A stretch of DNA of 35,325 nucleotides, taken from positions 1 to 35,325 of IMG/VR virus record IMGVR_UViG_3300042465_001554. One strand, 5' to 3'. The stretch is from a virus. This document shows, one piece after another, positions 1 through 7,346 of the stretch (within the stretch, counting starts at the first letter, position 1; each line of letters starts with the position of its first letter). The position numbers and the translations under genes were made by a program. The notes under the pieces are model-generated. The model ran no database searches. It was not told the DNA's origin and saw only the letters and a list, made by a program, of their open reading frames with translations.

Positions 1-1
1 A

Positions 2-2182
2 AGTTACTTGCGTTATCTTGGCACAAAGAATGCTGTAAATCGTGCAAGTGACTATCACTATCTCTGTCTTGCTGTAACCGACTCAACAGCGCCTGTAAAT
101 GGCATTGACTATATTCACCCAAGTGTAAAGCCAGTTGTAGATTACGCAACAGCAGTAGTTGCTAAAGGTCTAATGCCCAATGGTGAAATCAACTTTGAGT
201 TTGTAGCAGATACAGAAGAAGATGAAATAGCAGCCAGACAAGCAACTGATATGGTCAGTAAGGTTGTCAATCAAATGAATGATCCACACTTTATATTAGA
301 ACGTTGGATTATGGATGCTATGATGCACAAAAATGGTATGATGATGATTAAGCCCATACGTGAGCCTATCGTTCGTTATATTGATACACAAGGCACAAAT
401 GACCAACTAAAAGCATTTGAGCAACAAGCAGGTGAAAGTGGATTAACAGCATTGCGTCAAAGTAAGCGTAAGATTAGTGTTGAAATGGAAAAAGTTATTG
501 CTGAAGTTCAACAACTACTTGGCGAACAACAAGGTGAGTTAGCAAAAACTATGGTAGAAAGTCGTATGAATAGTATGATGGAAATGCCAGAAGATATGGA
601 TCCAGAAATGATGGCAATGGAACAAGCAGAGATACAAGCTGGATCTGCCGAAAGCCAAGAAGAAATACTTAACAGTGCTATCAATCGCAATACAATCTAT
701 AGTGCAAAATATAAACTAACTGGTTATAATATCAATGTTAGATTTCACCCTATTGCCCAACACTATTGGATATGTGATCCTACAGTTCCTGAGATGAGAA
801 ATCAACCATTTTGTGGTTACTACGATCCAATGAGTATCCAAGAAGCATTAGATTTATATCCAAGCATCAACTTAGAAGAATTTAGAACTCACGCAGAATA
901 CAATATGAATGGTGCATACCAAGCAGGTAGTGTATTAAACAATCTTGCTATTCACGCACGTGATAGTGTCCCAGTTATGGGTATTCCTGTAAGTAGTGCA
1001 AGTAGTGCAGACCCAGATAGTCGTCAAGTAACAGTTGTTACTGTATGGAACAAATATGATATTGATGGTGATGGTGAGTTAGAACTTGTAGAAATTATCT
1101 ATAGTGGTTCATACATTATCAGCGCAAAAGAAGTAGAATTTATTCCTGTTGCTAATATGTGTCCTAAGCCATTACCAGGCAACTTCTATGGTATGAGTGT
1201 CGCTGAATCAGTGATACCTATGCAAGAATACAATACATCAGCCGCACGTGCAGAAATACAACTTGGGCTATTAACAGCAACTCCTCGTATTGGTGTTAAG
1301 CCAGACAGATTAGATTTTGAGATGTTACAAGATGGTGAAAGTGCTATCTTTATATTAGACAGCAAGTTTGATCCAACAAAAGATATCTACCAATTGCCTC
1401 CCCCAAGCGGAAACTTACAATTCTTGGAAGTTGCGATGAATCGTATTCAGCAAGACACAATGGCTATGGTTGGTATGACTACACCAAGTGATGTGTTCAA
1501 TCCAGAAGTAATGGCTCCGGGCAACAGTGGTATCAAACTACAGTTAGCATTGACGCCTAATCAAATCATACAAGACAACACAGTTCGTAATAGTGCTGAG
1601 GGTCTAAAAGAAGCGATTTGGTTGATATGGAGAACATTAATTCAATATGGTGATGATTATGGTGTTAAGAAACTTGCTCAAAATTTCCACCCTGACAAAC
1701 AACCTATATACTTAGATTATGTGTCTTGGGACGATATGAACTTCTGTGACAGAAAACAGATTCGTATGGAACTAAGTTTGGGTATGATGAGCGAAGAAAA
1801 TGCATTGGGCAGATTACAAATCATACAGAAGTGCCAACAAGATTTATACACTACAACTACAAGTATGGTTCAATCAGGCACATTGACTAAAGAAATATAT
1901 CAAAAGGTCAAGAAGCCATTCGCTGATACATTGTATGTTTTAGGCGTAAAAGATTGTGATAGTTATCTACCAAGTGACGAAGAAGTAGAACAGATGATTA
2001 AGCAAGGTGCTGAAGCAATGAAGAACCGTGAGCCTTCTCCAGAAGATAAGAAGCGTTTAAGTAGTGCTAACCTTGACGATGTAAAAGCAAGACAAATACA
2101 AATGGAAGTTGCTGGAGAAGATGCTGAAACTCAACTTGATTTTATGAGTATGGCAGCAGGAGATCCAAAAGTTTATTCGTAA
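2..2182 (+). CDS. Portal protein, P22-like (5' end outside window)
   Basis: Dodecameric portal that forms the DNA channel at the capsid vertex and docks the terminase. The frame is open to the first base (codons for S-Y-L precede the TTG at 8), so the gene very probably starts upstream; 726 codons are visible, close to the 725 residues of P22 gp1. Counting from the TTG, residues about 140-225 form a Met/Glu/Gln-rich helical insertion, a D-x-D-G-D-G-E segment lies near residue 351, and a segment with PLPGNFYGMSVAESV follows, which resembles the wing/stem region of P22-like portals. The C-terminal 120 residues are charged and helical (barrel-like). It heads the order portal - small protein - scaffold - capsid, which supports the call. 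Family assignment is from memory of sequence patterns, not a search. Confidence 0.85.
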   Translation, partial: SYLRYLGTKNAVNRASDYHYLCLAVTDSTAPVNGIDYIHPSVKPVVDYATAVVAKGLMPNGEINFEFVADTEEDEIAARQATDMVSKVVNQMNDPHFILERWIMDAMMHKNGMMMIKPIREPIVRYIDTQGTNDQLKAFEQQAGESGLTALRQSKRKISVEMEKVIAEVQQLLGEQQGELAKTMVESRMNSMMEMPEDMDPEMMAMEQAEIQAGSAESQEEILNSAINRNTIYSAKYKLTGYNINVRFHPIAQHYWICDPTVPEMRNQPFCGYYDPMSIQEALDLYPSINLEEFRTHAEYNMNGAYQAGSVLNNLAIHARDSVPVMGIPVSSASSADPDSRQVTVVTVWNKYDIDGDGELELVEIIYSGSYIISAKEVEFIPVANMCPKPLPGNFYGMSVAESVIPMQEYNTSAARAEIQLGLLTATPRIGVKPDRLDFEMLQDGESAIFILDSKFDPTKDIYQLPPPSGNLQFLEVAMNRIQQDTMAMVGMTTPSDVFNPEVMAPGNSGIKLQLALTPNQIIQDNTVRNSAEGLKEAIWLIWRTLIQYGDDYGVKKLAQNFHPDKQPIYLDYVSWDDMNFCDRKQIRMELSLGMMSEENALGRLQIIQKCQQDLYTTTTSMVQSGTLTKEIYQKVKKPFADTLYVLGVKDCDSYLPSDEEVEQMIKQGAEAMKNREPSPEDKKRLSSANLDDVKARQIQMEVAGEDAETQLDFMSMAAGDPKVYS

Positions 2183-2190
2183 TATAAATG

Positions 2191-2198
2191 TATAAATA
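2191..2198 (+). promoter_or_regulatory. T4-type late promoter motif TATAAATA
   Basis: Exact match to the T4 late consensus TATAAATA, in the 37-nt gap between the portal stop and the ATG at 2220. It is the best match among about fifteen TAAATA cores found at gene boundaries here. In T4 this box is read by RNA polymerase carrying gp55; no such sigma gene is visible in the window. Confidence 0.5.
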
Positions 2199-2219
2199 GA
2201 ATATAACATTGGAATAGAA

Positions 2220-2564
2220 ATGATAGACGACAAAGCAATAGAATTTTACAACAACAGATTAACAGTTGATTTAAGTAATATAAACAAACTAACTCCAGCA
2301 CAACAGGACAGAGTTAGACATTACGGAAGTCAAGCAGAAGCATTATTAAAGAATAAAGATTTAGCAATGTTTGTGCATCATTTTAAGTTTGAGTGTGCTG
2401 ACACATTATCAAGTATAAGAGGTCATACACCCGAAGATAATATGCAACGAGTATCGTTATGTAACGAACTCGCTGGAATAGACAGTTTCATTACTTCTTT
2501 GAAAAAAGCAGTATATTTGAAAAATAAGCTCGGTAACACGTTAGTGCCCGAAGATAAAACATAA
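2220..2564 (+). CDS. Small helical protein between portal and scaffold, function unknown
   Basis: 114 residues, predicted largely alpha-helical, with charged heptad-like stretches and a Leu-Ala-Gly-Ile-Asp-x-Phe-Ile pattern near residues 85-92. No signal peptide or membrane segment. I do not recognise a family. The position between portal and scaffold genes, with a TATAAATA box 21 nt before the ATG, points to a late head-assembly or accessory virion role by context only. The start is preceded by a weak GGAAT purine stretch. Confidence 0.7.
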   Translation: MIDDKAIEFYNNRLTVDLSNINKLTPAQQDRVRHYGSQAEALLKNKDLAMFVHHFKFECADTLSSIRGHTPEDNMQRVSLCNELAGIDSFITSLKKAVYLKNKLGNTLVPEDKT

Positions 2565-2574
2565 GGAAACATAA

Positions 2575-3726
2575 ATGGAAACAACGACAAGTCCTAACAC
2601 CGATAGTGGTGCGGTCACAGGTCAAAGTGCAGTAAGTGATGGATCAATAGCCCAGAAGATGGCCGCAATGTTAGATTTGCGTAACCAAACAAGGACTACA
2701 ACACAACCTGCAACAGGTCAAGATGAATCGGCAGATACTTCAAGCCCTGTGGCACCCAGCGAAAATGCTGAAGCCGAAGTTGGTGATACCAATGATGATA
2801 GTAATGTTAGCGACAACCAAGAAACAGATAGCCCTCAAGAGGTAACTACTGGTAGTAATGAGAGTTCAGCAGATGATTTGATTGACTTTATTGAATTCGC
2901 AGATACAAACCCGAACGCTAAGTTCAAGTTTATGCGAAATGGTAAAGAAGTCGTAATAGATGCTAAAAAAGCCGCGGCAATATTAGGTCAGGGATCAGCA
3001 ATACACGAAGAAGCAAGAGAATTGAAAATCCAGAAGGCTGAGTTTGATGAATATCTCAATCATCAAAGAGCACAGCAAGAGGGTTTGACTTTAGCGATGG
3101 AATTTACCGTTCAACCGCAGTTGCAAAAAGCGTATGATGAGATTGTGAAAACACAAAACTATCAAACAACATTTCAACAGCAGATACAGCGCACTAATGA
3201 TCCTGCAACGCAAGCAAGGATTCAGGCAGCAATGCAACAGAACGAACAGTATATCAGGCAACAACAATCCGTAATAGGACAGATGAAGCCACAGATAGAC
3301 CAGTTCAGGCAAGTTCGTGCTCAACAAGTGACAGAACGATTGGATCAGGCACGTAAAGGATTTACAGACAAAGAGTTGAAAAACGAATATGTTTATAATG
3401 AATTGCGTGATAAGGTTACGAAGTTATGGCCTCAAGCCAGACAAGAAATCATACCTGGTGTTCCTAACATTGACCTCATCAGTAGTGATGAGAACTTACT
3501 AAGTTTAGTAAGAGATGGATTACGCTATAGAGACAAACCTTCTACTAAGTCAGCTGGATCAAGTATGGCAGTGCTAACGCAACGCCGTGGATCATCAACA
3601 CAAAAAAGTGGTGGTGATGACTTAAGCAAACTTCGGGAACAAGCCAAGGGCGGTGATAAAAAAGCCGCAGACAATCTCTTAACACAACGATTAACACAAA
3701 TTCGTGGTGCAAGAGGTGGTAGATAA
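2575..3726 (+). CDS. Putative scaffolding (capsid assembly) protein
   Basis: 383 residues. Residues 1-100 are low-complexity and acidic (Thr, Ser, Asp, Glu rich). A short globular segment around 100-130 contains KFMRNGKEVVIDAKKAA. Residues about 140-270 are Gln-rich helix or coiled coil. The tail is basic and ends in RGARGGR. Acidic N-terminus, central coiled coil, basic C-terminus and a place directly before the capsid gene are the usual scaffold pattern: it would guide capsid polymerisation and leave before or during packaging. Good ribosome site AAGGAAAC before the ATG. Sequence identity to any scaffold was not tested. Confidence 0.7.
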   Translation: METTTSPNTDSGAVTGQSAVSDGSIAQKMAAMLDLRNQTRTTTQPATGQDESADTSSPVAPSENAEAEVGDTNDDSNVSDNQETDSPQEVTTGSNESSADDLIDFIEFADTNPNAKFKFMRNGKEVVIDAKKAAAILGQGSAIHEEARELKIQKAEFDEYLNHQRAQQEGLTLAMEFTVQPQLQKAYDEIVKTQNYQTTFQQQIQRTNDPATQARIQAAMQQNEQYIRQQQSVIGQMKPQIDQFRQVRAQQVTERLDQARKGFTDKELKNEYVYNELRDKVTKLWPQARQEIIPGVPNIDLISSDENLLSLVRDGLRYRDKPSTKSAGSSMAVLTQRRGSSTQKSGGDDLSKLREQAKGGDKKAADNLLTQRLTQIRGARGGR

Positions 3727-3760
3727 AATATAGCCTATATTTACATTCAAGGAGAATAAA

Positions 3761-4930
3761 ATGGCAGAAATTACAACCAGTCAAATTGGTAACGGAACAA
3801 CAGCATACGGCTCAGATATCGTTGTCAAGGACTTAGATTTAGATGTATCCAATCGTGTAAAAGACGATACCCCAGTGCTTAATATGTGTATGGCCAAGAA
3901 GCGCAAAGTTAATTCAACATTGCCTTTATGGACAGACGACATTTATCGTGCGCCTGAAGTTCAAGCGCAAGTTGAAGGTGCTACAGTTGCTACGTCACAA
4001 GCGGAAAGCAATCAGCGTTACAACTTAGGTAACTACACACAGATTTTCAGCACAGTTATTGCCGCTTCAGGCACAGCACGTGCAGTTATGCAATCTGGTG
4101 GTGACCCACAAGCATACCAAGAAGTCAAGCAATTGATTCAAATGATGTTTGACGTTGAGTTACAACTTGTTCGTAACGACCAAATCGGCACTAAGTATGC
4201 TGGTCAAACAGGAACAGCAAGTGGCTTGCCAGCTGGTCAAACAGGTCGTCGTATGGGTTCATTAGCCTCTTTTGCAGGTTCAATGAGTTTCAATACAACA
4301 TCTGGTTCAATCAGTGGCTTAGATACATTCTTCAATAACGAAGATACAGATAGTTCTACACAAATCAGTAATGCATTACGCATTTATGCTAATGGTAGTT
4401 ACTACTATTCTGGCACTTTCACTAACCAAGTGTTCAGTCCAGTATTGTATAAGCAGTTAGTAACTGTTGCTGAACAGCGTTACAATGCAAAAATTCGCAC
4501 AATGGTTGCTCCAACAAGTTTGAGAACAATCATCAGTGATAACATTGTAAGTTCAAATACATCTGTTAACCGTCGTAACGTTGAGCGTGGTGACACGATT
4601 CAAACTTATGAAGGCGACTTCAACTATACATACGAAGTGTATGATTCTTGGATTATGGATAGCGCAGGCGTATCTAACTCAATCTACTTCCTAAACGAAG
4701 AAGTATTGCAGTTTGGTTCATTGCGTGACCTAGGTCCTAACAACGAAGTATTCAGTAATGCTGACGCTTCATTGGATCAATTTATTATGGAAGGCACGCT
4801 CATCGTGCGTAACCCAGCAGGCGTTGGTATGTTAAACAACATCACTAACACTGGTTCATTGGTTACAGCATTGCGTCCAGCCGCAACTGTTCAAAGAACA
4901 AACTTCGGTCCAGGCGACGTTACACCTTAA
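3761..4930 (+). CDS. Major capsid protein, SU10-like (DUF5309 family)
   Basis: 389 residues. The N-terminal half carries features I associate with the DUF5309/SU10-like HK97-fold capsid family: a segment with NYTQIFSTVIAASGTARAV, followed by a long helix (QEVKQLIQMMFDVELQLVRN) and an RRMGSL motif near 165. The C-terminal half has the R-T-M-V-A-P-T and later E-V-L-Q-F-G-S-L-R-D-L-G patterns of the same family. It has a strong ribosome site (AAGGAGAATAA, ATG) and is followed 25 nt later by a strong rho-independent terminator, as expected for the most expressed virion gene. No delta-domain or protease gene is visible beside it. Confidence 0.85.
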   Translation: MAEITTSQIGNGTTAYGSDIVVKDLDLDVSNRVKDDTPVLNMCMAKKRKVNSTLPLWTDDIYRAPEVQAQVEGATVATSQAESNQRYNLGNYTQIFSTVIAASGTARAVMQSGGDPQAYQEVKQLIQMMFDVELQLVRNDQIGTKYAGQTGTASGLPAGQTGRRMGSLASFAGSMSFNTTSGSISGLDTFFNNEDTDSSTQISNALRIYANGSYYYSGTFTNQVFSPVLYKQLVTVAEQRYNAKIRTMVAPTSLRTIISDNIVSSNTSVNRRNVERGDTIQTYEGDFNYTYEVYDSWIMDSAGVSNSIYFLNEEVLQFGSLRDLGPNNEVFSNADASLDQFIMEGTLIVRNPAGVGMLNNITNTGSLVTALRPAATVQRTNFGPGDVTP

Positions 4931-4954
4931 TTCTTACAAGAATTTTGATACAAC

Positions 4955-4981
4955 AAAAAGGGAGACTTGGTCTCCTTTTTT
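4955..4981 (+). terminator. Rho-independent terminator after capsid gene
   Basis: Stem GGAGAC (4961-4966), loop TTG, GTCTCC (4970-4975), preceded by an A-run and followed by six T. It closes the portal-scaffold-capsid transcript 25 nt after the capsid stop codon. Confidence 0.9.
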
Positions 4982-4992
4982 GCCCTTTAAGA

Positions 4993-5021
4993 TTGTGTAG
5001 ATATTTCACTGGTGTTATAAT
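4993..5021 (+). promoter_or_regulatory. Sigma70-like promoter with extended -10
   Basis: TTGTGT (4993-4998), 17-nt spacer ending in TGT, then TATAAT (5016-5021). The TGn just before the -10 compensates for a weak -35. It lies between the capsid terminator and the 58-codon ORF at 5140. Confidence 0.45.
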
Positions 5022-5080
5022 AAAAATGAGGCGTGCCTGGAAGTTTTTTATCCATATTATATTGAGGTTAACCAAATAAC

Positions 5081-5109
5081 TTTACATTTACCTACGGCTT
5101 GTGTATAAT
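5081..5109 (+). promoter_or_regulatory. Sigma70 promoter for the small ORF at 5140
   Basis: TTTACA (5081-5086), exactly 17 nt, TATAAT (5104-5109): five of six and six of six matches to the housekeeping consensus. Expected start near 5116, giving a leader of about 25 nt with AAGGAG before the ATG. A near-perfect host promoter inside a late cluster suggests early or constitutive expression of the next gene. Confidence 0.75.
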
Positions 5110-5139
5110 AGATACATCATTTAGACAAAAGGAGAAAAA

Positions 5140-5316
5140 ATGACTAACGAACAAAACGAACAAATCTGTGAAGTGTTAGGCGAAATCGCTGAAACATTAG
5201 ATAAGAAGTTATATAAAAAGAATGATTTTGGTGAGTATCAAGGAGACATTCTACACAATATGGAATGGCATCTAAGTAGAATAGCAGATGCGTTAGAAAA
5301 GATAGCAAGTAAATAA
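5140..5316 (+). CDS. 58-residue moron-type protein, unknown function
   Basis: Starts MTNEQNEQICEVLG and ends IADALEKIASK. It is acidic, almost entirely helical by composition, with repeated I/L-x3-I/L-x2-L spacing that suggests a small coiled coil or helical bundle. There is a textbook ribosome site (AAGGAG, 6 nt spacer, ATG) and its own sigma70 promoter. With a terminator on each side (4955 and 5483) it forms a promoter-ORF-terminator cassette, the hallmark of a moron inserted between morphogenesis genes. No family recognised; a host-directed role is an inference from context. Confidence 0.75.
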   Translation: MTNEQNEQICEVLGEIAETLDKKLYKKNDFGEYQGDILHNMEWHLSRIADALEKIASK

Positions 5317-5325
5317 GAAAGGAAA

Positions 5326-5341
5326 GGGGAGAAAACTCCCC
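5326..5341 (+). other. GC-rich hairpin between two tiny ORFs
   Basis: GGGGAG (5326-5331), loop AAAA, CTCCCC (5336-5341). There is no T-run, so it is not a standard terminator. It could stabilise the 3' end of the upstream mRNA, or hide the AGGGGAG purine stretch from ribosomes and so attenuate the ORF at 5351. Confidence 0.5.
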
Positions 5342-5350
5342 TACTTAGAA

Positions 5351-5470
5351 ATGAAACATCCAAATGAACAAGCATTAGACATACAGATTAAATCTATCCT
5401 TCAACAAGTGCGACAATATACTTGGTTAGAACGAATAACAATATATATTAAAAAAGTTTTTAATATTTAG
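5351..5470 (+). CDS. Possible 39-residue peptide
   Basis: Starts MKHPNEQALDIQIK and ends IYIKKVFNI: charged helical N-terminal half, then an amphipathic basic and hydrophobic tail. It fills the space between the hairpin at 5326 and the terminator at 5483, and its stop lies only 12 nt before the terminator stem. No clear ribosome site is free of the upstream hairpin. It could be real (second gene of the island) or chance; evidence is weak. Confidence 0.35.
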   Translation: MKHPNEQALDIQIKSILQQVRQYTWLERITIYIKKVFNI

Positions 5471-5482
5471 AAAACAAATAAC

Positions 5483-5505
5483 AAAGGCCCCGAAAGGGGC
5501 TTTTT
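5483..5505 (+). terminator. Rho-independent terminator ending the small island
   Basis: Stem GCCCC (5487-5491), loop GAAA, GGGGC (5496-5500), extended by A/T pairs, then TTTTT. Very stable GNRA-loop hairpin; separates the 5.0-5.5 kb island from the next late transcript. Confidence 0.92.
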
Positions 5506-5528
5506 CGTTAGTGAGAGCAATAATCAAC

Positions 5529-5542
5529 AAACACTAAATACA
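5529..5542 (+). promoter_or_regulatory. Late-type element AAACACTAAATACA (copy 1 of 3)
   Basis: An identical 14-mer occurs at 15682 and 21812, always in a gap before a virion gene. The TAAATA core (5535-5540) ends 6 nt before the ATG at 5547, which has no Shine-Dalgarno sequence. If this is a T4-type late promoter the mRNA would start at or next to the start codon. Confidence 0.55.
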
Positions 5543-5546
5543 TACT

Positions 5547-6131
5547 ATGAGCAATATAAATAATCCCGAATACTTAGACAACACAGATCCTGAAAAGAAC
5601 TTAAACTTTTACAGACAGGATAACGGTGGAATGATTACCAATCATAATGGCGTGGCAGACAAACTACTACAAAATGATAAACTTTATAATAATATGAAGG
5701 GTGATTGGACACGAACAGATTGGAATAAAGCAAATAACATCAAAGTGACTACAGGTCGCCAAGATGGTAAGTTCTTTATTACAAGAGAACAACAGAACAT
5801 TGAAGAAATAAAAGCACGTGTAAAGAACTACAAACACGCCGCTGAAATGGGAGTGCCTGATCCATTAGCACCAATCGGTGAAGATGGCAAACTAACATAC
5901 AAATGGATGGAACTACCAACAGTTATTAGTATTCGTATTAGTGACCAATATTTTGGTGGCATACCTTGGCAAGCAATCAAAAACGACAGAACATTAAAGG
6001 CTCAGTTCTATCGTGTAGTAGAGACAGAATACCCACAATATGTATGTTACCCCGGTGGCAAACTACCTATTCCAGTAGAAGTATCATACCCTACAAAAGT
6101 AGGACAACAAAAATTCTTTAGAGGACATTAA
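5547..6131 (+). CDS. Virion-cluster protein of unknown function
   Basis: 194 residues, soluble, no signal peptide. The N-terminus is Asn/Asp rich; the middle (about 60-100) has a basic helix with REQQNIEEIKARVKNYK; the C-terminal part has aromatic and proline-rich patterns (GGIPWQAIKND, YPQYVCYPGGKLPIP) that look like a compact folded domain. I do not recognise a family. It sits immediately before the adaptor gene (2-nt gap) and behind a late-type element, so a minor head or connector protein is plausible. The start has no ribosome site. Confidence 0.75.
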   Translation: MSNINNPEYLDNTDPEKNLNFYRQDNGGMITNHNGVADKLLQNDKLYNNMKGDWTRTDWNKANNIKVTTGRQDGKFFITREQQNIEEIKARVKNYKHAAEMGVPDPLAPIGEDGKLTYKWMELPTVISIRISDQYFGGIPWQAIKNDRTLKAQFYRVVETEYPQYVCYPGGKLPIPVEVSYPTKVGQQKFFRGH

Positions 6132-6133
6132 AA

Positions 6134-7342
6134 ATGTTTCAAATCCCAACAGGCAATGACTTAGTAACATTCATCAAAGATTTCACAGGCTCAACTAATG
6201 ACGATGAAATAAAGAAATGTATCTTTATGGCTGAGTTATCAATGCGTAACATTGAATTACCCGCATTACGAAGTGATCCATATGCGCCAGAAAACATTGG
6301 CATAGCAGACGCAATGGGACATATTCCTATTCCGGGCGATATGAACAAGCCTATATTGTTCTTCAAACAAGGACAACAATATAACACAAGTGCAACCGCA
6401 ACTGGTATAAGTGGGCAAACTACGATTATTTTAACAAGTGTCCCAAATCAACAAATTCAAGTTGGTATGATTGTAACCGGAACAGGCATTGGTGTAGGCG
6501 CAAGTGTATATGCGGCACCAAGTTCAACTATTGGATCAGTCATTACATTGACAGTAGCCAATGGTGGCACGGTAAGTGGAACTATTGATTTTACAACAGT
6601 AGGATCACAAAGTAGTCAAACAGGTCCTTGGATTGTATATGATAGAATCGGTGATAGAGATATCATTACACAAGGTATGGTAGCACAACTATATCTACAA
6701 CCAGTCAATGTTCCAGCAGTTATTCGTGGTAAGTTCAGTGAAGTTTATGACAAATATCAGTTCTTACCATATGTTGCGGCAGGCGATCTTATCAATATGT
6801 ATTATTACAAAGCGTGGCCTTTATTGTTTGCACCATTAGATGATACATTAGTTAGTGATACAGGTAGCGTAAATCCTATCAGTGGTAGTGGTCCTTGGTT
6901 AATTGCTATTAGTGGAATGACTGAAACATCAGCATTAACAGTTGGCGATCATATCAGTGCAACAGCAGGAACAGGTAGTCTAGGAACTAACTTTACAACA
7001 GCAATCGTTACATCTATTGTAGATAGCACAACTATTCAAGTAAGTGTTACAGGTGGATCGTCACCGGCTGGTGGAACAATCACAGACATTATTATCATAG
7101 ACCAAACAGTTCAAAGTAATCCTGTATTACAAACTTGGGCAGAGGGTTATGTATATTCTACATTGCGTGAATATTACATTAAGCGTCACAACGCAGAAGA
7201 TGCCGCAGTGTATGCAAGCAAATACGATAATGCGTGGAACATTGTAAATGACCAAAACAATCTTGGCAAATGGAGTGGTGGTCACACACGACTAACTTCA
7301 GTATGGCAACCTAGACAGTATCGTCAATATAACATAAAGTAA
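6134..7342 (+). CDS. Head-tail adaptor candidate with two inserted beta-domains
   Basis: 402 residues. The N-terminal 50 residues are a helical hairpin (LVTFIKDFTGSTNDDEIKKC and on) and the C-terminal 75 residues form helices ending in YSTLREYYIKRHNAEDAAVYASKYDNAW-like sequence (given here in part), the arrangement of podovirus adaptor proteins that ring the portal (P22 gp4, T7 gp11, SU10 adaptor). Two Gly/Thr/Val-rich stretches, about residues 86-153 and 236-326, look like inserted beta-sandwich domains. Position between capsid and fibres agrees. It acts at the portal-tail interface. The adaptor call rests on architecture and order, not on a search. Confidence 0.6.
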   Translation: MFQIPTGNDLVTFIKDFTGSTNDDEIKKCIFMAELSMRNIELPALRSDPYAPENIGIADAMGHIPIPGDMNKPILFFKQGQQYNTSATATGISGQTTIILTSVPNQQIQVGMIVTGTGIGVGASVYAAPSSTIGSVITLTVANGGTVSGTIDFTTVGSQSSQTGPWIVYDRIGDRDIITQGMVAQLYLQPVNVPAVIRGKFSEVYDKYQFLPYVAAGDLINMYYYKAWPLLFAPLDDTLVSDTGSVNPISGSGPWLIAISGMTETSALTVGDHISATAGTGSLGTNFTTAIVTSIVDSTTIQVSVTGGSSPAGGTITDIIIIDQTVQSNPVLQTWAEGYVYSTLREYYIKRHNAEDAAVYASKYDNAWNIVNDQNNLGKWSGGHTRLTSVWQPRQYRQYNIK

Positions 7343-7346
7343 AACT

